Of a stretch of 64,000 nucleotides of DNA, positions 44,237 to 53,579 are shown piece by piece (the stretch's first letter is position 1; each line of letters opens with the position of its first letter). The stretch comes from Gynuella sp050296195 (GTDB lineage Bacteria; Pseudomonadota; Gammaproteobacteria; Pseudomonadales; Natronospirillaceae). The notes beneath the pieces were generated by a model. That model made no database searches, had not been told where the DNA came from, and was given only the letters and a program-made list of their open reading frames with translations. The stretch lies in NCBI RefSeq assembly GCF_050296195.1, contig NZ_JBNKRB010000061.1; one strand, written 5' to 3'. A program made the translations under genes and the position numbers.

Positions 44237-46375
44237 ATGGAAATAGAACTGGTAAGGGAACATATTAAGTCACTGCTCGACCGAAGCTGGAACATGGCCA
44301 AAGCCTCTCCAGTGGATGCCATTGCAGAAGCACACCAGGCCGAAAATCTCGCTCTGGAAATTGATGACATCTTTCTGGCACAGCAATCCCGTTTTAATCG
44401 TTCCTGGTGCCTGCTTTACACTGGAAAATACCATCAGGCACTTGAATTGTTGCTTGATCTGTTGCCGTGGTATGACGACTATGGCGACAGCTACTGGTTG
44501 TCCAAGATGTATAATGCCATTGGGTACACTCAACAGCGGTTATCACGTTTTGGTGAGGCTTTGGAAGCCTATTGGAAAGCTCGTGAGCATGCTATCAATG
44601 CCAGTAACACCGCCGAAATTTTCACCACTACCAATAATTTGGCATCGCTGGAGATCGAAAAGGGTGAATATCAGATTGCCCTGCAGCTGATCGCTGAAGC
44701 GGACAAGCGAATGAAGCAGGACGTGCCTGATCATCTGCTTGCGGATATCCGGTTGAACCGTTGCAAAGCGCAAATCGCGGTTAATGATGTTAGCCAGGGA
44801 GAAATCAATCTTCGTAAAGTCATCAATTTCGCCAGAGACCTTGATTATAAAACTCTGGAATTTGATGGATTGATAACTTTAGCGATGATTTTCAGTGAAC
44901 GTGGCCAGGAAGAAGAGGCGATGGTTTTCATTTCCGAAGCCATGAAACTGGCCTTGAGTCTGGCCAATACCGATTTGGTCAGTATTGTCTACTTACGTCG
45001 GGCTCAGGTGCTCAATGCCCGTAACAATGTCACTGAAGCCATCGAAAATCTTTCCAAGTGCCTGTATTTTGTCGACCAGCGCGATAACAAAGTAGCTCTG
45101 GACGCGCATCGTTTATTGTCTTCTCTCTATAAGCACATGGGTGATTTCCAGCAGGCCCTGGAGCACTATCACAGCGGTAGTCAGCTGGAAAAAAACATAT
45201 TTCATACCGAGTCAAAGGCTCAGATCGAAGCACTTCAAATTCAATTACAGGCAGAAAAACGGATTCGTGAAACCCAACTGGCCCGAATTCGTAACAAAGA
45301 ACTTAATGCCCGCAATCAGCAACTGGAAATCATCAACCTGATTGGTCGGGAAGTGGCTTCCTCGCTGGATATCCATCGTATTATTCAGACCTTGCACAAA
45401 CATTTTGCAGAGTTGATGGGTGTGCAGATATTAGGTGTTGCGCTGATCAATGACCAAACACAGGCACTGGATTTCAAGTATTTCATCGAAAAAGGCATGA
45501 TGCTTGAGCCATTCAGTATTCCTCTGGATACGCACGCGAGCTATGCCACCTATGCGGTTAATACCGGTGAATTGGTATTCAGTAACAACGCCCGCGAAGA
45601 CGCTTATGAGTATTTTGGCAATGTGCAGGACAATATTGTTCAGGGCTCTTTCATTTATGTGCCGTTGTATAAGGACGATGCAGTGTATGCTCTGTTTACG
45701 TTGCAGAGTAATAAGATTCAGGCATTTAAGGTGGCTCATATTGAGTTGGTCAGATCGGTTTCACTGTTTCTATCCATCGCTATTCTGAATGCTCTGACCC
45801 ATCAGCATATCCAAACCCTGACTCGGGAAATCGTCAAAGAGAAAAATGAAATTGCCCATCTGGCCAGTCATGACCGACTGACCAAACTAAACAACCGGAT
45901 CGGTCTGGAAAGCCACTTCGATCAATTGAGTTCCCAGGAAGGGGTTCAGTTTGCGGTGGTGTATATCGACCTCGATAAATTCAAACCAGTCAATGATCAA
46001 TATGGTCATGAAATTGGGGATGAAGTATTGCAGATTCTGGCTGAAAGGATGCGCAGAGCCACTCGCCGTTCGGACATTGCCGCGCGTATTGGCGGTGATG
46101 AGTTTGTGATCATTCTCAATGGCGTCAATACGGAGTCGGAAGCTCAGCAGATTGTCATGCAACTGCAGGAAAAAATGAGTTCGCCAATTTCGGTCCGGGA
46201 CCTGATTCTAAAGCTGGAAGCCAGTTTTGGTATTGCCTTCTACCCGGAACACGGTCACAGCCTGAAAGCCATGTTGAAGGCCTCCGATGAAGCAATGTAT
46301 CGGGTCAAATACCGTGATACTAAAGAGCCCCCGTTTGCCGTAGCTGTTGATCTGGACGATAAACCCGGAATTTAA
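44237..46375 (+). CDS. TPR-GAF-GGDEF diguanylate cyclase
   Basis: 712 residues, no membrane helices. The first ~330 residues are tetratricopeptide-like helical repeats ('YNAIGYTQQRLSRFGEALEAYWKAREHA', 'AHRLLSSLYKHMGDFQQALEHYHSG'). A coiled-coil segment and a GAF-like domain (~370-525) follow. The GGDEF domain has the intact motif GGDEF at 619-623 and an RRSD I-site five residues before it. It should synthesise cyclic di-GMP under feedback control in response to a cytoplasmic ligand or protein partner. It stands alone, downstream of a 673-bp gap. Confidence 0.9.
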   Translation: MEIELVREHIKSLLDRSWNMAKASPVDAIAEAHQAENLALEIDDIFLAQQSRFNRSWCLLYTGKYHQALELLLDLLPWYDDYGDSYWLSKMYNAIGYTQQRLSRFGEALEAYWKAREHAINASNTAEIFTTTNNLASLEIEKGEYQIALQLIAEADKRMKQDVPDHLLADIRLNRCKAQIAVNDVSQGEINLRKVINFARDLDYKTLEFDGLITLAMIFSERGQEEEAMVFISEAMKLALSLANTDLVSIVYLRRAQVLNARNNVTEAIENLSKCLYFVDQRDNKVALDAHRLLSSLYKHMGDFQQALEHYHSGSQLEKNIFHTESKAQIEALQIQLQAEKRIRETQLARIRNKELNARNQQLEIINLIGREVASSLDIHRIIQTLHKHFAELMGVQILGVALINDQTQALDFKYFIEKGMMLEPFSIPLDTHASYATYAVNTGELVFSNNAREDAYEYFGNVQDNIVQGSFIYVPLYKDDAVYALFTLQSNKIQAFKVAHIELVRSVSLFLSIAILNALTHQHIQTLTREIVKEKNEIAHLASHDRLTKLNNRIGLESHFDQLSSQEGVQFAVVYIDLDKFKPVNDQYGHEIGDEVLQILAERMRRATRRSDIAARIGGDEFVIILNGVNTESEAQQIVMQLQEKMSSPISVRDLILKLEASFGIAFYPEHGHSLKAMLKASDEAMYRVKYRDTKEPPFAVAVDLDDKPGI

Positions 46376-46475
46376 CCGACATCTAATCTCGTAGATTCTG
46401 ACAGGTCAATTTCATAAAACTGCCATCTGGCTATCACCTCCCTGTCATCTGTTCCAAGCAGACTGCAACCACCTA

Positions 46476-46489
46476 TGAACACCTGTTCA
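46476..46489. promoter_or_regulatory. Candidate LacI-family operator
   Basis: tgaacacctgttca has perfect 6-bp arms around cc, 35 bases upstream of the GTG start of the ABC operon. LacI-family operators are short palindromes of this size, and the operon encodes its own LacI-type regulator. Confidence 0.45.
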
Positions 46490-46524
46490 CATTCGAAGTT
46501 GTTGGTTTTACGGGGGTAAAGGCT

Positions 46525-47874
46525 GTGAAGAAAATGAAATGGTTGGCATCAGGTCTGTTGTGCTCAGCATTGCTGACAAGCGGATTGACACTTGCGACAG
46601 ATTACACAATCTCGGTCGTGGCCGGGGGCTCCAGCGACGCAGACAGCTATCGCACCGAGGCGATAGACATGGCTTCCGATATCCTGATGCGGGAAGCCGC
46701 TGTGGCGGGTGAGTCGCTCACTATTACAGTGGAAAAGCGCAGTTATACCAACTGGGATGATTTCAAACAGGCCGTGACGCTGGCGGCTGAATCCGGTAAA
46801 GCACCGAACATTGTTGTCACCGGGCATGAGGACATAGCTGCCTGGGCACAATCCGGATTGATCGTGCCGATAGAAGACTACATTAGTCTTGATTCGTGGC
46901 CGGTCAACAATATTTATCCCAACCTGATGAACATCGCATCCTATAACAACATGGTATACGGCTTGCCACAGGATGCTGAAGCAAGACCATTTTTTGCCTG
47001 GAAAGATCACCTGGCCAAATTAGGTTATAGTGCCGCTGATATCGAAGCCTTTCCGGACAAAATCTCCGCCGGCGAATATACCCTCTACGACATGTTGAAA
47101 GATGCCAAAAAAGCCCAGGACATGGGGCTGGTGGAACCCGGATATGGATTCTACCCCCGGGTATCCAACGGTCCTGACTACTGGCAGTTCTACACCAGTT
47201 TTGGTGGGCAACTACAGGATTCTCAGAGTCATCGTCTGGTATTCGATCAGGAAGCGGCGCGAAAAACCTATCAGTTCTTCATTGACGCCGTCAAAATGGG
47301 GGTAACCCGTAAAAACCACATCGGCACGCCATGGGATCAATGGTATTCCGAAGTTGCCCATGGCAAGGCCATGTTCTGGCATGGCGGTACCTGGCATTAT
47401 GCCCGCTACACTGGCAAAGAAGGACTGACGGATTTCTTCGGTAATATTCAGTTCAGCCTGATTCCTTCCGGTGACCGTTCCGGTAAAGCCAATACTCTGA
47501 CTCATCCATTGGTGTATCTGCTCACAGATCAGAAAGATGACAACGTACAGGAAATTGCTGCCAAACTGATTCAGATTGCCTCCGAGCCACGGATTAACAC
47601 CCTGCATGCGATCAAGTCCTCGCATCTGGGCATCACCAAAGAACAGCTCAATATTCCAATCTATGCCAATAACCGATGGGCGATGGAAGCCACTGAACGC
47701 CTGCTGCCTTATGCCAGTGCGATGCCCAATGACACCGATTTCGGTAATTTCTGGAATATCTACTGGAAGGGCCTTGAAGCGGCATGGACCGGTCAGAAAA
47801 CCGCAGAGCAGGCCGTAAATGAAGCAGTCTCAGAACTGCATGCCACGATGGCCAACAGTGTCGTCATTCGTTGA
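46525..47874 (+). CDS. ABC transporter substrate-binding protein (family 1)
   Basis: 449 residues with a signal peptide ('WLASGLLCSALLTSGLTLA'). It belongs to the large sugar/glycerol-3-phosphate binding family: 'NIVVTGHEDIAAWAQSGLIVPIEDYI', 'YGLPQDAEARPFFAWKD', 'GKAMFWHGGTW' and 'FGNFWNIYWKGLEAAWTGQKTAEQAVNEA' near the end. GTG start preceded by GGGGGTAAAG. First gene of a six-gene operon. The linked glycerophosphodiesterase suggests a glycerophosphodiester or sn-glycerol-3-phosphate, but a sugar cannot be excluded. Confidence 0.9.
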   Translation: MKKMKWLASGLLCSALLTSGLTLATDYTISVVAGGSSDADSYRTEAIDMASDILMREAAVAGESLTITVEKRSYTNWDDFKQAVTLAAESGKAPNIVVTGHEDIAAWAQSGLIVPIEDYISLDSWPVNNIYPNLMNIASYNNMVYGLPQDAEARPFFAWKDHLAKLGYSAADIEAFPDKISAGEYTLYDMLKDAKKAQDMGLVEPGYGFYPRVSNGPDYWQFYTSFGGQLQDSQSHRLVFDQEAARKTYQFFIDAVKMGVTRKNHIGTPWDQWYSEVAHGKAMFWHGGTWHYARYTGKEGLTDFFGNIQFSLIPSGDRSGKANTLTHPLVYLLTDQKDDNVQEIAAKLIQIASEPRINTLHAIKSSHLGITKEQLNIPIYANNRWAMEATERLLPYASAMPNDTDFGNFWNIYWKGLEAAWTGQKTAEQAVNEAVSELHATMANSVVIR

Positions 47875-47913
47875 TGGCGTCGCACAGGGATGTGCGTTAT
47901 CAGGTTTCTGAGT

Positions 47914-49224
47914 ATGAATAAATCCACATCTCTGGGGCCCTTCATGTTGTTGCCGGCCCTGCTGTTTGTCGCATTATTTTTTCTGCTGCCGGTGATTATG
48001 ACGGCGATATTTTCATTTACCACGATGAGTACTGCCACTGGGATTTCCGGTGGGCGTTATCAGATCAGCCCGGCGTCACTCAGAGTGCTGGCGGGAGATT
48101 ATCAGCTGCCTGAATTGGCCAGGCAGCTGGGTCAGCAGCGTTATCATATCGATGAGTTCGGCCTGAACATCCTGCAAGCGCGGCACGAAAAAACTGAGTT
48201 GATTGAAGAGATCCAACAAAAACTGTCGGGCCAGACTTTCACTCAACGGCGCGATATTGAGCGGGCGTTACGACAGTTGAATCACCGTCCACACAATGTT
48301 CGAAAAATCAAAGACATTGCCAGAGCTTTTCAGCATACGGTTGGCGCGGAGTCTTTTGACAGCCCGGACGCATTGCTGAAAGCCATTCAGGACAGTGGAG
48401 TGACACTGACGGAGTCAGAACAACAGGCGGTGATCAAAAGTAGTTATACCGGCTGGCACTGGAGTGTTGAAAACTACCGTCGCATGGTGTCTTTACCCGA
48501 TACCGCGACCACCCTGTTCAATACATTGATCTACGTGTTGTTCACGCTGATGCTGTTTAATCTGGGATTTGCGTTATGTCTGGCACTGACGACCCATTAT
48601 CTACCGCCACGCAGCGGCGCATTTTTTCGGGGCCTTTGGTTACTGCCGCGCATTTCCCCTCCAGTTTTGTATGTGCTGTTATGGAAGTGGGTGGCCTGGG
48701 ATACCGGTTTTCTCTCTACTCTGCTGGCCAATTTCGACATTGCACCAAGAAACTGGATGTTAAACTCCGCCACCAGTGCCTGGGTCTTTATTATTCTGAT
48801 CAACGGCTTTGTCGGTGCGTCTATGGGCATGCTGATCTTTTCATCGGCCATTAAAGCCATTCCCCAAACCCAGTTCTGGGCCAGTGATGTGGATGGCGCC
48901 AGTCGCTGGCAGCAGATTCGTTACATCATATTGCCGCAGCTGCGCTGGCCGATCCTGTTTATTACCTGTTATCAGACGTTGTCGTTACTGGCTTCGTTCG
49001 ACCTGATCCTGCTGGCTACTGATGGCGGCCCGGGAGGAACGACGGAAGTCTGGTCTCTCAAGGCCTATCACACGGCGCTGAATAATTATGCCGGCAATCT
49101 GCAATATGGATATGGTGCGGCACTGGCGATGGTGCTGGTGGCCATCGGACTGGTGTTGTCATTGTTGTATCTGCGGGTCTTCAAGTTCGACCGACTGGTC
49201 AGCAAACCACGTATTGAGATTTGA
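47914..49224 (+). CDS. ABC transporter permease, MalF-like with large insert
   Basis: 436 residues from the ATG at 47914 (an earlier in-frame ATG at 47890 has no spacing for a ribosome site). Between the first helix ('FMLLPALLFVALFFLLPVIM') and the rest of the membrane domain lies a ~130-residue hydrophilic insert, comparable in position to the MalF P2 loop. The transmembrane core has the EAA-type loop 'ASDVDGASRWQQIRYIILPQLRWPI' that contacts the ATPase. It pairs with the next gene to form the channel. Confidence 0.9.
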   Translation: MNKSTSLGPFMLLPALLFVALFFLLPVIMTAIFSFTTMSTATGISGGRYQISPASLRVLAGDYQLPELARQLGQQRYHIDEFGLNILQARHEKTELIEEIQQKLSGQTFTQRRDIERALRQLNHRPHNVRKIKDIARAFQHTVGAESFDSPDALLKAIQDSGVTLTESEQQAVIKSSYTGWHWSVENYRRMVSLPDTATTLFNTLIYVLFTLMLFNLGFALCLALTTHYLPPRSGAFFRGLWLLPRISPPVLYVLLWKWVAWDTGFLSTLLANFDIAPRNWMLNSATSAWVFIILINGFVGASMGMLIFSSAIKAIPQTQFWASDVDGASRWQQIRYIILPQLRWPILFITCYQTLSLLASFDLILLATDGGPGGTTEVWSLKAYHTALNNYAGNLQYGYGAALAMVLVAIGLVLSLLYLRVFKFDRLVSKPRIEI

Positions 49225-49238
49225 CCGGAGGTCTTTTC

Positions 49239-50054
49239 ATGCGCTCTGCCAAACTACCGTTTGTTATTCTGAGTGTACTCAGTGTGCCGTTGGCACTGAT
49301 GTATCTGTATTTACTGATCGATACGTTTACCGTCAGTGAGCCGGGATCGCTGATACCCAGCGGATTCACCCTGGAGCATTGGCGTTTTCTCTGGCAGGAC
49401 CTGCCTGGGCGCGCCAATATCTGGTGGGTAACCCTGAACACCATCATATTTGCCACCATCACCACGGCACTGGTGCTGTTGTTATCGTCCAGCGCCGCCT
49501 ATGCGCTGTCACGATTAAATATCCCCGGTCGTCGCATATTACTGGGCGGGGCAATGGTATTACACGCTTTTCCCAGTGTGACGCTGTTGATCGCCATTTT
49601 CCTGATTCTGCAATACGCCGGCCTCTACGACACCATTGCCGGTGTGGTCATTATCAAAGCCTCTCTGGAACTGCCGCTGGGGATCTGGATTTTGAAAGGC
49701 TTTTACGACACGGTGCCCTGGGAGATCGAAATGGCCGCCATTCAGGATGGTGCCAGTCGTTTCTATACCTGGCGCAAAATCGTGTTGCCGCAAATTAAAC
49801 CGGCACTCGCAGCGCTGGCAATCTTTTCATTTCTGGCCAGCTGGAGCGAATACATCCTGCCTCAGGTACTGGCGCCCGGTAATCATGCTCAAGTGTTATC
49901 GGTATATCTGGCCGGGTTGATCGCTGATGACAGTCATTTTGATATGGCGCTATTCAAATCCGTCGGACTGTTTTACGTGCTGCCGGTCTTTGCACTGTTC
50001 CTGATTTTCCAAAAACAACTGATGAATATGTACGGCGGAGGTACCAAGGGCTGA
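49239..50054 (+). CDS. ABC transporter permease, MalG/UgpE-like
   Basis: 271 residues with six predicted helices. The start is the ATG at 49239, eight bases after a GGAGG site; an in-frame TTG at 49221 overlaps the upstream gene. The EAA loop is 'EIEMAAIQDGASRFYTWRKIVLPQIKPALA'. It is the second membrane subunit. Its TGA overlaps the ATPase ATG by one base (TGATG), giving tight coupling. Confidence 0.92.
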   Translation: MRSAKLPFVILSVLSVPLALMYLYLLIDTFTVSEPGSLIPSGFTLEHWRFLWQDLPGRANIWWVTLNTIIFATITTALVLLLSSSAAYALSRLNIPGRRILLGGAMVLHAFPSVTLLIAIFLILQYAGLYDTIAGVVIIKASLELPLGIWILKGFYDTVPWEIEMAAIQDGASRFYTWRKIVLPQIKPALAALAIFSFLASWSEYILPQVLAPGNHAQVLSVYLAGLIADDSHFDMALFKSVGLFYVLPVFALFLIFQKQLMNMYGGGTKG

Positions 50055-51115
50055 TGGGTATACAAATACGTAACTTTACCAAGAAGTTTGGACAAACCAC
50101 CGTCATCGACGATATGAATCTGGACATTGAGAGCGGGGAGATGATTGCACTGCTCGGGCCATCCGGATGTGGCAAATCCACAACTCTGTTTGCCATTAGC
50201 GGGATCCATAAAATCGATCAGGGCCAGCTGCTGTTGGCGGGAGAGGATGTTACCGGTAAGCCAGCTCAGCAGCGCAATGTCGGAGTGATTTTTCAGTCTT
50301 ATGCGCTTTATCCCCATATGACGGTGGAAGAAAACATCGGCTTTCCGCTGATGATCCGTAAGGAAACCAAGGCTGACATTAAACGGAAGGTTCAGGAAAT
50401 GACCGAGCTGGTCGGTTTGAAAGGATTGCTTGGACGTAAACCATCAGAGCTTTCAGGTGGCCAGCAGCAACGGGTATCTCTGGCACGAGCAATGATCCGT
50501 CGTCCGGAAGTACTGCTACTGGACGAGCCGCTGGCCAATCTCGATGCCAGACTGCGCATCACCATGCGGGCGGAAATCCGGCGAATTCAGCAGGAAACCG
50601 GCATCACGGCCGTGCTGGTAACCCACGATCAGGTGGAAGCCATGAGCATGTGTGACCGTATTGCCATCATGCGTGATGGCAAAGTGCTGCAATATGACAC
50701 GCCGGAGCAGATGTATCAGGTTCCGGCCAATGATTATGTGGCTGGGTTTATGGGTAATCCGCCGACTTCATTTCTGTCCGGCCAGTTGGAAGGGGGGATG
50801 TTTCGTAGCCATGATAGCGGTGTTCAATTACCGTTACCGGTCTTGCAAACCAGCGGTGATCAGATGGTCAGGCTGGGTCTGCGACCCGAGCACGTGCGCC
50901 TTGAACCACAGAGTGCCAATACCGCCACGGTCAGTTTTATCGAGAATCAGGGACGGGAACTGCTGTATGACCTGACGCTGGCTGACGGTAGCATCATCCG
51001 TACGATCCAGCCGGTCAATCTGCCTAATCACGTTGGCCAGAGTGTGCACTGGAGCGTCGATCCGCAGCATATTCTGGTATTCGATGAACGCGGAGATCTT
51101 ATTCATGCCGGTTAA
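50054..51115 (+). CDS. ABC transporter ATPase, MalK/UgpC family
   Basis: 353 residues. Walker A 'GPSGCGKST', Q-loop in 'VIFQSYALYPHMTVEENI', signature 'LSGGQQQRVSLARAM', Walker B 'VLLLDEPLANLDA' and the His switch in 'VTHDQVEA'. A C-terminal TOBE regulatory domain (~240-353) is present. It powers the importer formed by the two permeases. The last codons overlap the GDPD start by 11 bases. Confidence 0.95.
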   Translation: MGIQIRNFTKKFGQTTVIDDMNLDIESGEMIALLGPSGCGKSTTLFAISGIHKIDQGQLLLAGEDVTGKPAQQRNVGVIFQSYALYPHMTVEENIGFPLMIRKETKADIKRKVQEMTELVGLKGLLGRKPSELSGGQQQRVSLARAMIRRPEVLLLDEPLANLDARLRITMRAEIRRIQQETGITAVLVTHDQVEAMSMCDRIAIMRDGKVLQYDTPEQMYQVPANDYVAGFMGNPPTSFLSGQLEGGMFRSHDSGVQLPLPVLQTSGDQMVRLGLRPEHVRLEPQSANTATVSFIENQGRELLYDLTLADGSIIRTIQPVNLPNHVGQSVHWSVDPQHILVFDERGDLIHAG

Positions 51116-52583
51116 ACCCTTACTCCTGCAACTGCAGCAACAGACCCGTCACCAGCCATTGTGTATTGCCCATCGTGGCGCCAGTGGGCACCGTCTGGAA
51201 AACACCTTTGAGGCATTTCAGTTGGCGGCAGACATGAATGCTGATTTTTGGGAGATTGATGTCTGGCGGACAGCGGATGGTATCTGTGTGGTCAGTCATG
51301 ACAACCACCTTATGCGTGTAACCGGCCAGGATATCTTCATCGACACCCAGGATTATCAGCAGTTGCAGACTTACCCATTGTGCAACGGTGAACAACTTCC
51401 CAGCCTGGCCGCTGTTATCGAGCTCGCGATAGGTAGCGATAGTGGTCTGTATATTGAGTTGAAAGATCCGGACAGTGGGTCGGAAGTGGTCCGGTTATTA
51501 CAAACCGCACATTTCGAGAAGGCCATCATTGCTGGCTTTGATGCTGATGCCATCGCCATGCTGGCAGATCAGGCCTGTCCCTATCCGCTGGCGGTCATGG
51601 TGGCGGTCAATGAAGATCCATTGACCAAAGCTGCCACCGCTCAAGCAGATATCGTGCATTTGTGTTGGGAAAACGCAGATCGGCATCCCCATCGTCGGGT
51701 GACGGATACATTACTTCGGCAGGTTCAGGAGCAGCACCTGGCAGTGGTGTTATGGCATGAGGAACGGCCAGCGGAACTGGCGCATTTGTTGACGCTGCCG
51801 GTGCTCGCCATCTGTACCAATAATCCGGAGTTAATGAACACTTACCAACCGAATTCCGCCAATGCAATTGCAATCTGCTGTCATCGTGGTGCGCATCGGA
51901 TTGCGCCGGAAAATACTTTGCCTGCAGCTGAACTCGGATTGCGTATGGGCGCACAGGTCATTGAACTGGATCTGCATACCAGTCTGGACGGACAGCTGAT
52001 GGTCATTCATGACTCGACCCTGGAACGTACCACCAATCTGGAGGGGCCGATATCTGACTATACCGCCCGGCAGTTGGCAGAGTGTGATGCCGGAAGCTGG
52101 TTTCATCAGGGGTATCAGTCTGTGGGCGTACCGTTGTTCAGTGATTACCTGCATCTGATTCAACGCTATCAGCGACAATTGTTTGTGGAACTCAAACATG
52201 TGGATGTTGATCAGGTTATTTCCGAAGTAATTACTCACTCACTTTTGAAGAGCTGTTTTTTCTGGAGTTTCAACAGTGAATATCTGGATCAGATTCAACA
52301 CCGTTACCCTCAGGCCAGAGTGATGCGCCGGCGTCAGGATTTTCCGGATCTGGAGACTTTACTGGCTGGTGGGACTCCCGCAGTAATTGAGTACGACTAC
52401 CGTATTGATGATTTGACCGAAATGGATTATTGCCGTGCCTGTGGGGCTCAGGTCATGATCCGTTTCTTTGCTGACCGCATTGAAGATGCCTTGCCAGTCA
52501 TCGAACTCAGACCGGACCTGGTCAATCTGGATGATCCGTTTCTGTTTCAGCGGGCCTATCAGCAATGGTTGAGCCGTCAATGA
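51105..52583 (+). CDS. Tandem-domain glycerophosphodiester phosphodiesterase
   Basis: 492 residues made of two complete GDPD (UgpQ-like) domains. Domain 1 (~15-255): 'IAHRGASGHRLENTFEAF', 'WEIDVWRTADG', 'VVSHDNHLM'. Domain 2 (~260-490): 'CCHRGAHRIAPENTLPAA', 'IELDLHTSLDG', 'VIHDSTLERTT'. Both retain the HR, EN, ExD and HD residues expected for metal binding and catalysis. No signal peptide, so it is cytoplasmic and would hydrolyse imported glycerophosphodiesters to glycerol-3-phosphate and an alcohol. The start at 51105 has GGAG upstream; an in-frame codon at 51033 lies deep inside the ATPase gene. Two active copies in one chain are uncommon. Confidence 0.9.
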   Translation: MPVKPLLLQLQQQTRHQPLCIAHRGASGHRLENTFEAFQLAADMNADFWEIDVWRTADGICVVSHDNHLMRVTGQDIFIDTQDYQQLQTYPLCNGEQLPSLAAVIELAIGSDSGLYIELKDPDSGSEVVRLLQTAHFEKAIIAGFDADAIAMLADQACPYPLAVMVAVNEDPLTKAATAQADIVHLCWENADRHPHRRVTDTLLRQVQEQHLAVVLWHEERPAELAHLLTLPVLAICTNNPELMNTYQPNSANAIAICCHRGAHRIAPENTLPAAELGLRMGAQVIELDLHTSLDGQLMVIHDSTLERTTNLEGPISDYTARQLAECDAGSWFHQGYQSVGVPLFSDYLHLIQRYQRQLFVELKHVDVDQVISEVITHSLLKSCFFWSFNSEYLDQIQHRYPQARVMRRRQDFPDLETLLAGGTPAVIEYDYRIDDLTEMDYCRACGAQVMIRFFADRIEDALPVIELRPDLVNLDDPFLFQRAYQQWLSRQ

Positions 52584-53572
52584 GCCGGATCAAACGCATT
52601 ACCGCTCAGGATGTGGCGGAAGCTGCCGGGGTGTCGCGCGCAGCCGTATCCCGTACGTTGTCCAATAACGGCTACGTCTCTCCGGCGGTAAGAGCCAAAG
52701 TTCAGGCCGCTGCGGATAAACTCGGATATCGGGTCAATTATCTGGCCCGGGGGTTGAATCAGCAGCGTTCGGATATCGTTGGTGTTGTGGTGGCTGATAT
52801 CGACAGTTCATTTCGTGCCTGCCAGATACGACATCTGACCGAAACCCTGCTGCAATATAATTATCGGCCGTTGCTCATATCGACAGGAGAGAAGCGGGAC
52901 TGCTCGCAAGTCATCGACATGCTCATGCATTACAGTGTCTCGGGGGTCATCATTACCTCGGATACGCCACCGGCGGAAATATACACCAACTGCATTGAGC
53001 ACGAGGTACCGGTCATCCTGATCAACAAGGCCGATCAACATCCGAAAGTGGATCGGGTTCTGTGTGATAACGCCAAAGGTATGGAATTACTGCTGGATTA
53101 CTACCAGCGTCGTCATTGTCGGCGATTGGTACTGGTCACTACTGCGGGCGACTCCTACAGCATTCGCGAGCGGGAACATTTGTTTACCCGTTTGGCGTCG
53201 TTGCCGTATGACGTGATTCGGGTGACAAAGCATGACTATCAGGGTGGAGTGGATGCCGGACGAAAAATACTCGAATTGGATGCGCTACCGGATGGCATCC
53301 TGTGTTTAAACGATTACCTGGCCATCGGCGTGATCGACATTCTAAAATCCTCATTGAGTAAGCAAGTACTTGCTAACATAAAAATTACCGGCTTTGATGA
53401 TATGGCTCAGGCCGGTTGGCTGAACTATCAACTGACCACGATTCACCAGTCCTGTGAAAACCTGGCCGGTGCTGCGGTCAAGTTGCTGCAGCGCCGTATC
53501 AGCCATCCTCAGGCCACCGAAGTGGCCGAGGTGATTGACGTGACGCTGGTGGAACGGGATGGTGGCCATTAA
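52580..53572 (+). CDS. LacI-family transcriptional regulator
   Basis: 330 residues. The helix-turn-helix 'ITAQDVAEAAGVSRAAVSRTLSNNGYVSPAVRAKV' and hinge 'NYLARGL' precede a periplasmic-binding-protein-like effector domain ('GVIITSDTPP', 'PDGILCLNDYLAIGVIDIL', 'KITGFDDM'). The ATG at 52580 overlaps the GDPD stop (ATGA); an ATG at 52565 is an alternative. It probably controls this operon in response to its substrate. Last gene of the unit; the convergent J-domain gene ends 8 bases later. Confidence 0.93.
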   Translation: MSRIKRITAQDVAEAAGVSRAAVSRTLSNNGYVSPAVRAKVQAAADKLGYRVNYLARGLNQQRSDIVGVVVADIDSSFRACQIRHLTETLLQYNYRPLLISTGEKRDCSQVIDMLMHYSVSGVIITSDTPPAEIYTNCIEHEVPVILINKADQHPKVDRVLCDNAKGMELLLDYYQRRHCRRLVLVTTAGDSYSIREREHLFTRLASLPYDVIRVTKHDYQGGVDAGRKILELDALPDGILCLNDYLAIGVIDILKSSLSKQVLANIKITGFDDMAQAGWLNYQLTTIHQSCENLAGAAVKLLQRRISHPQATEVAEVIDVTLVERDGGH

Positions 53573-53579
53573 ACGCAGT

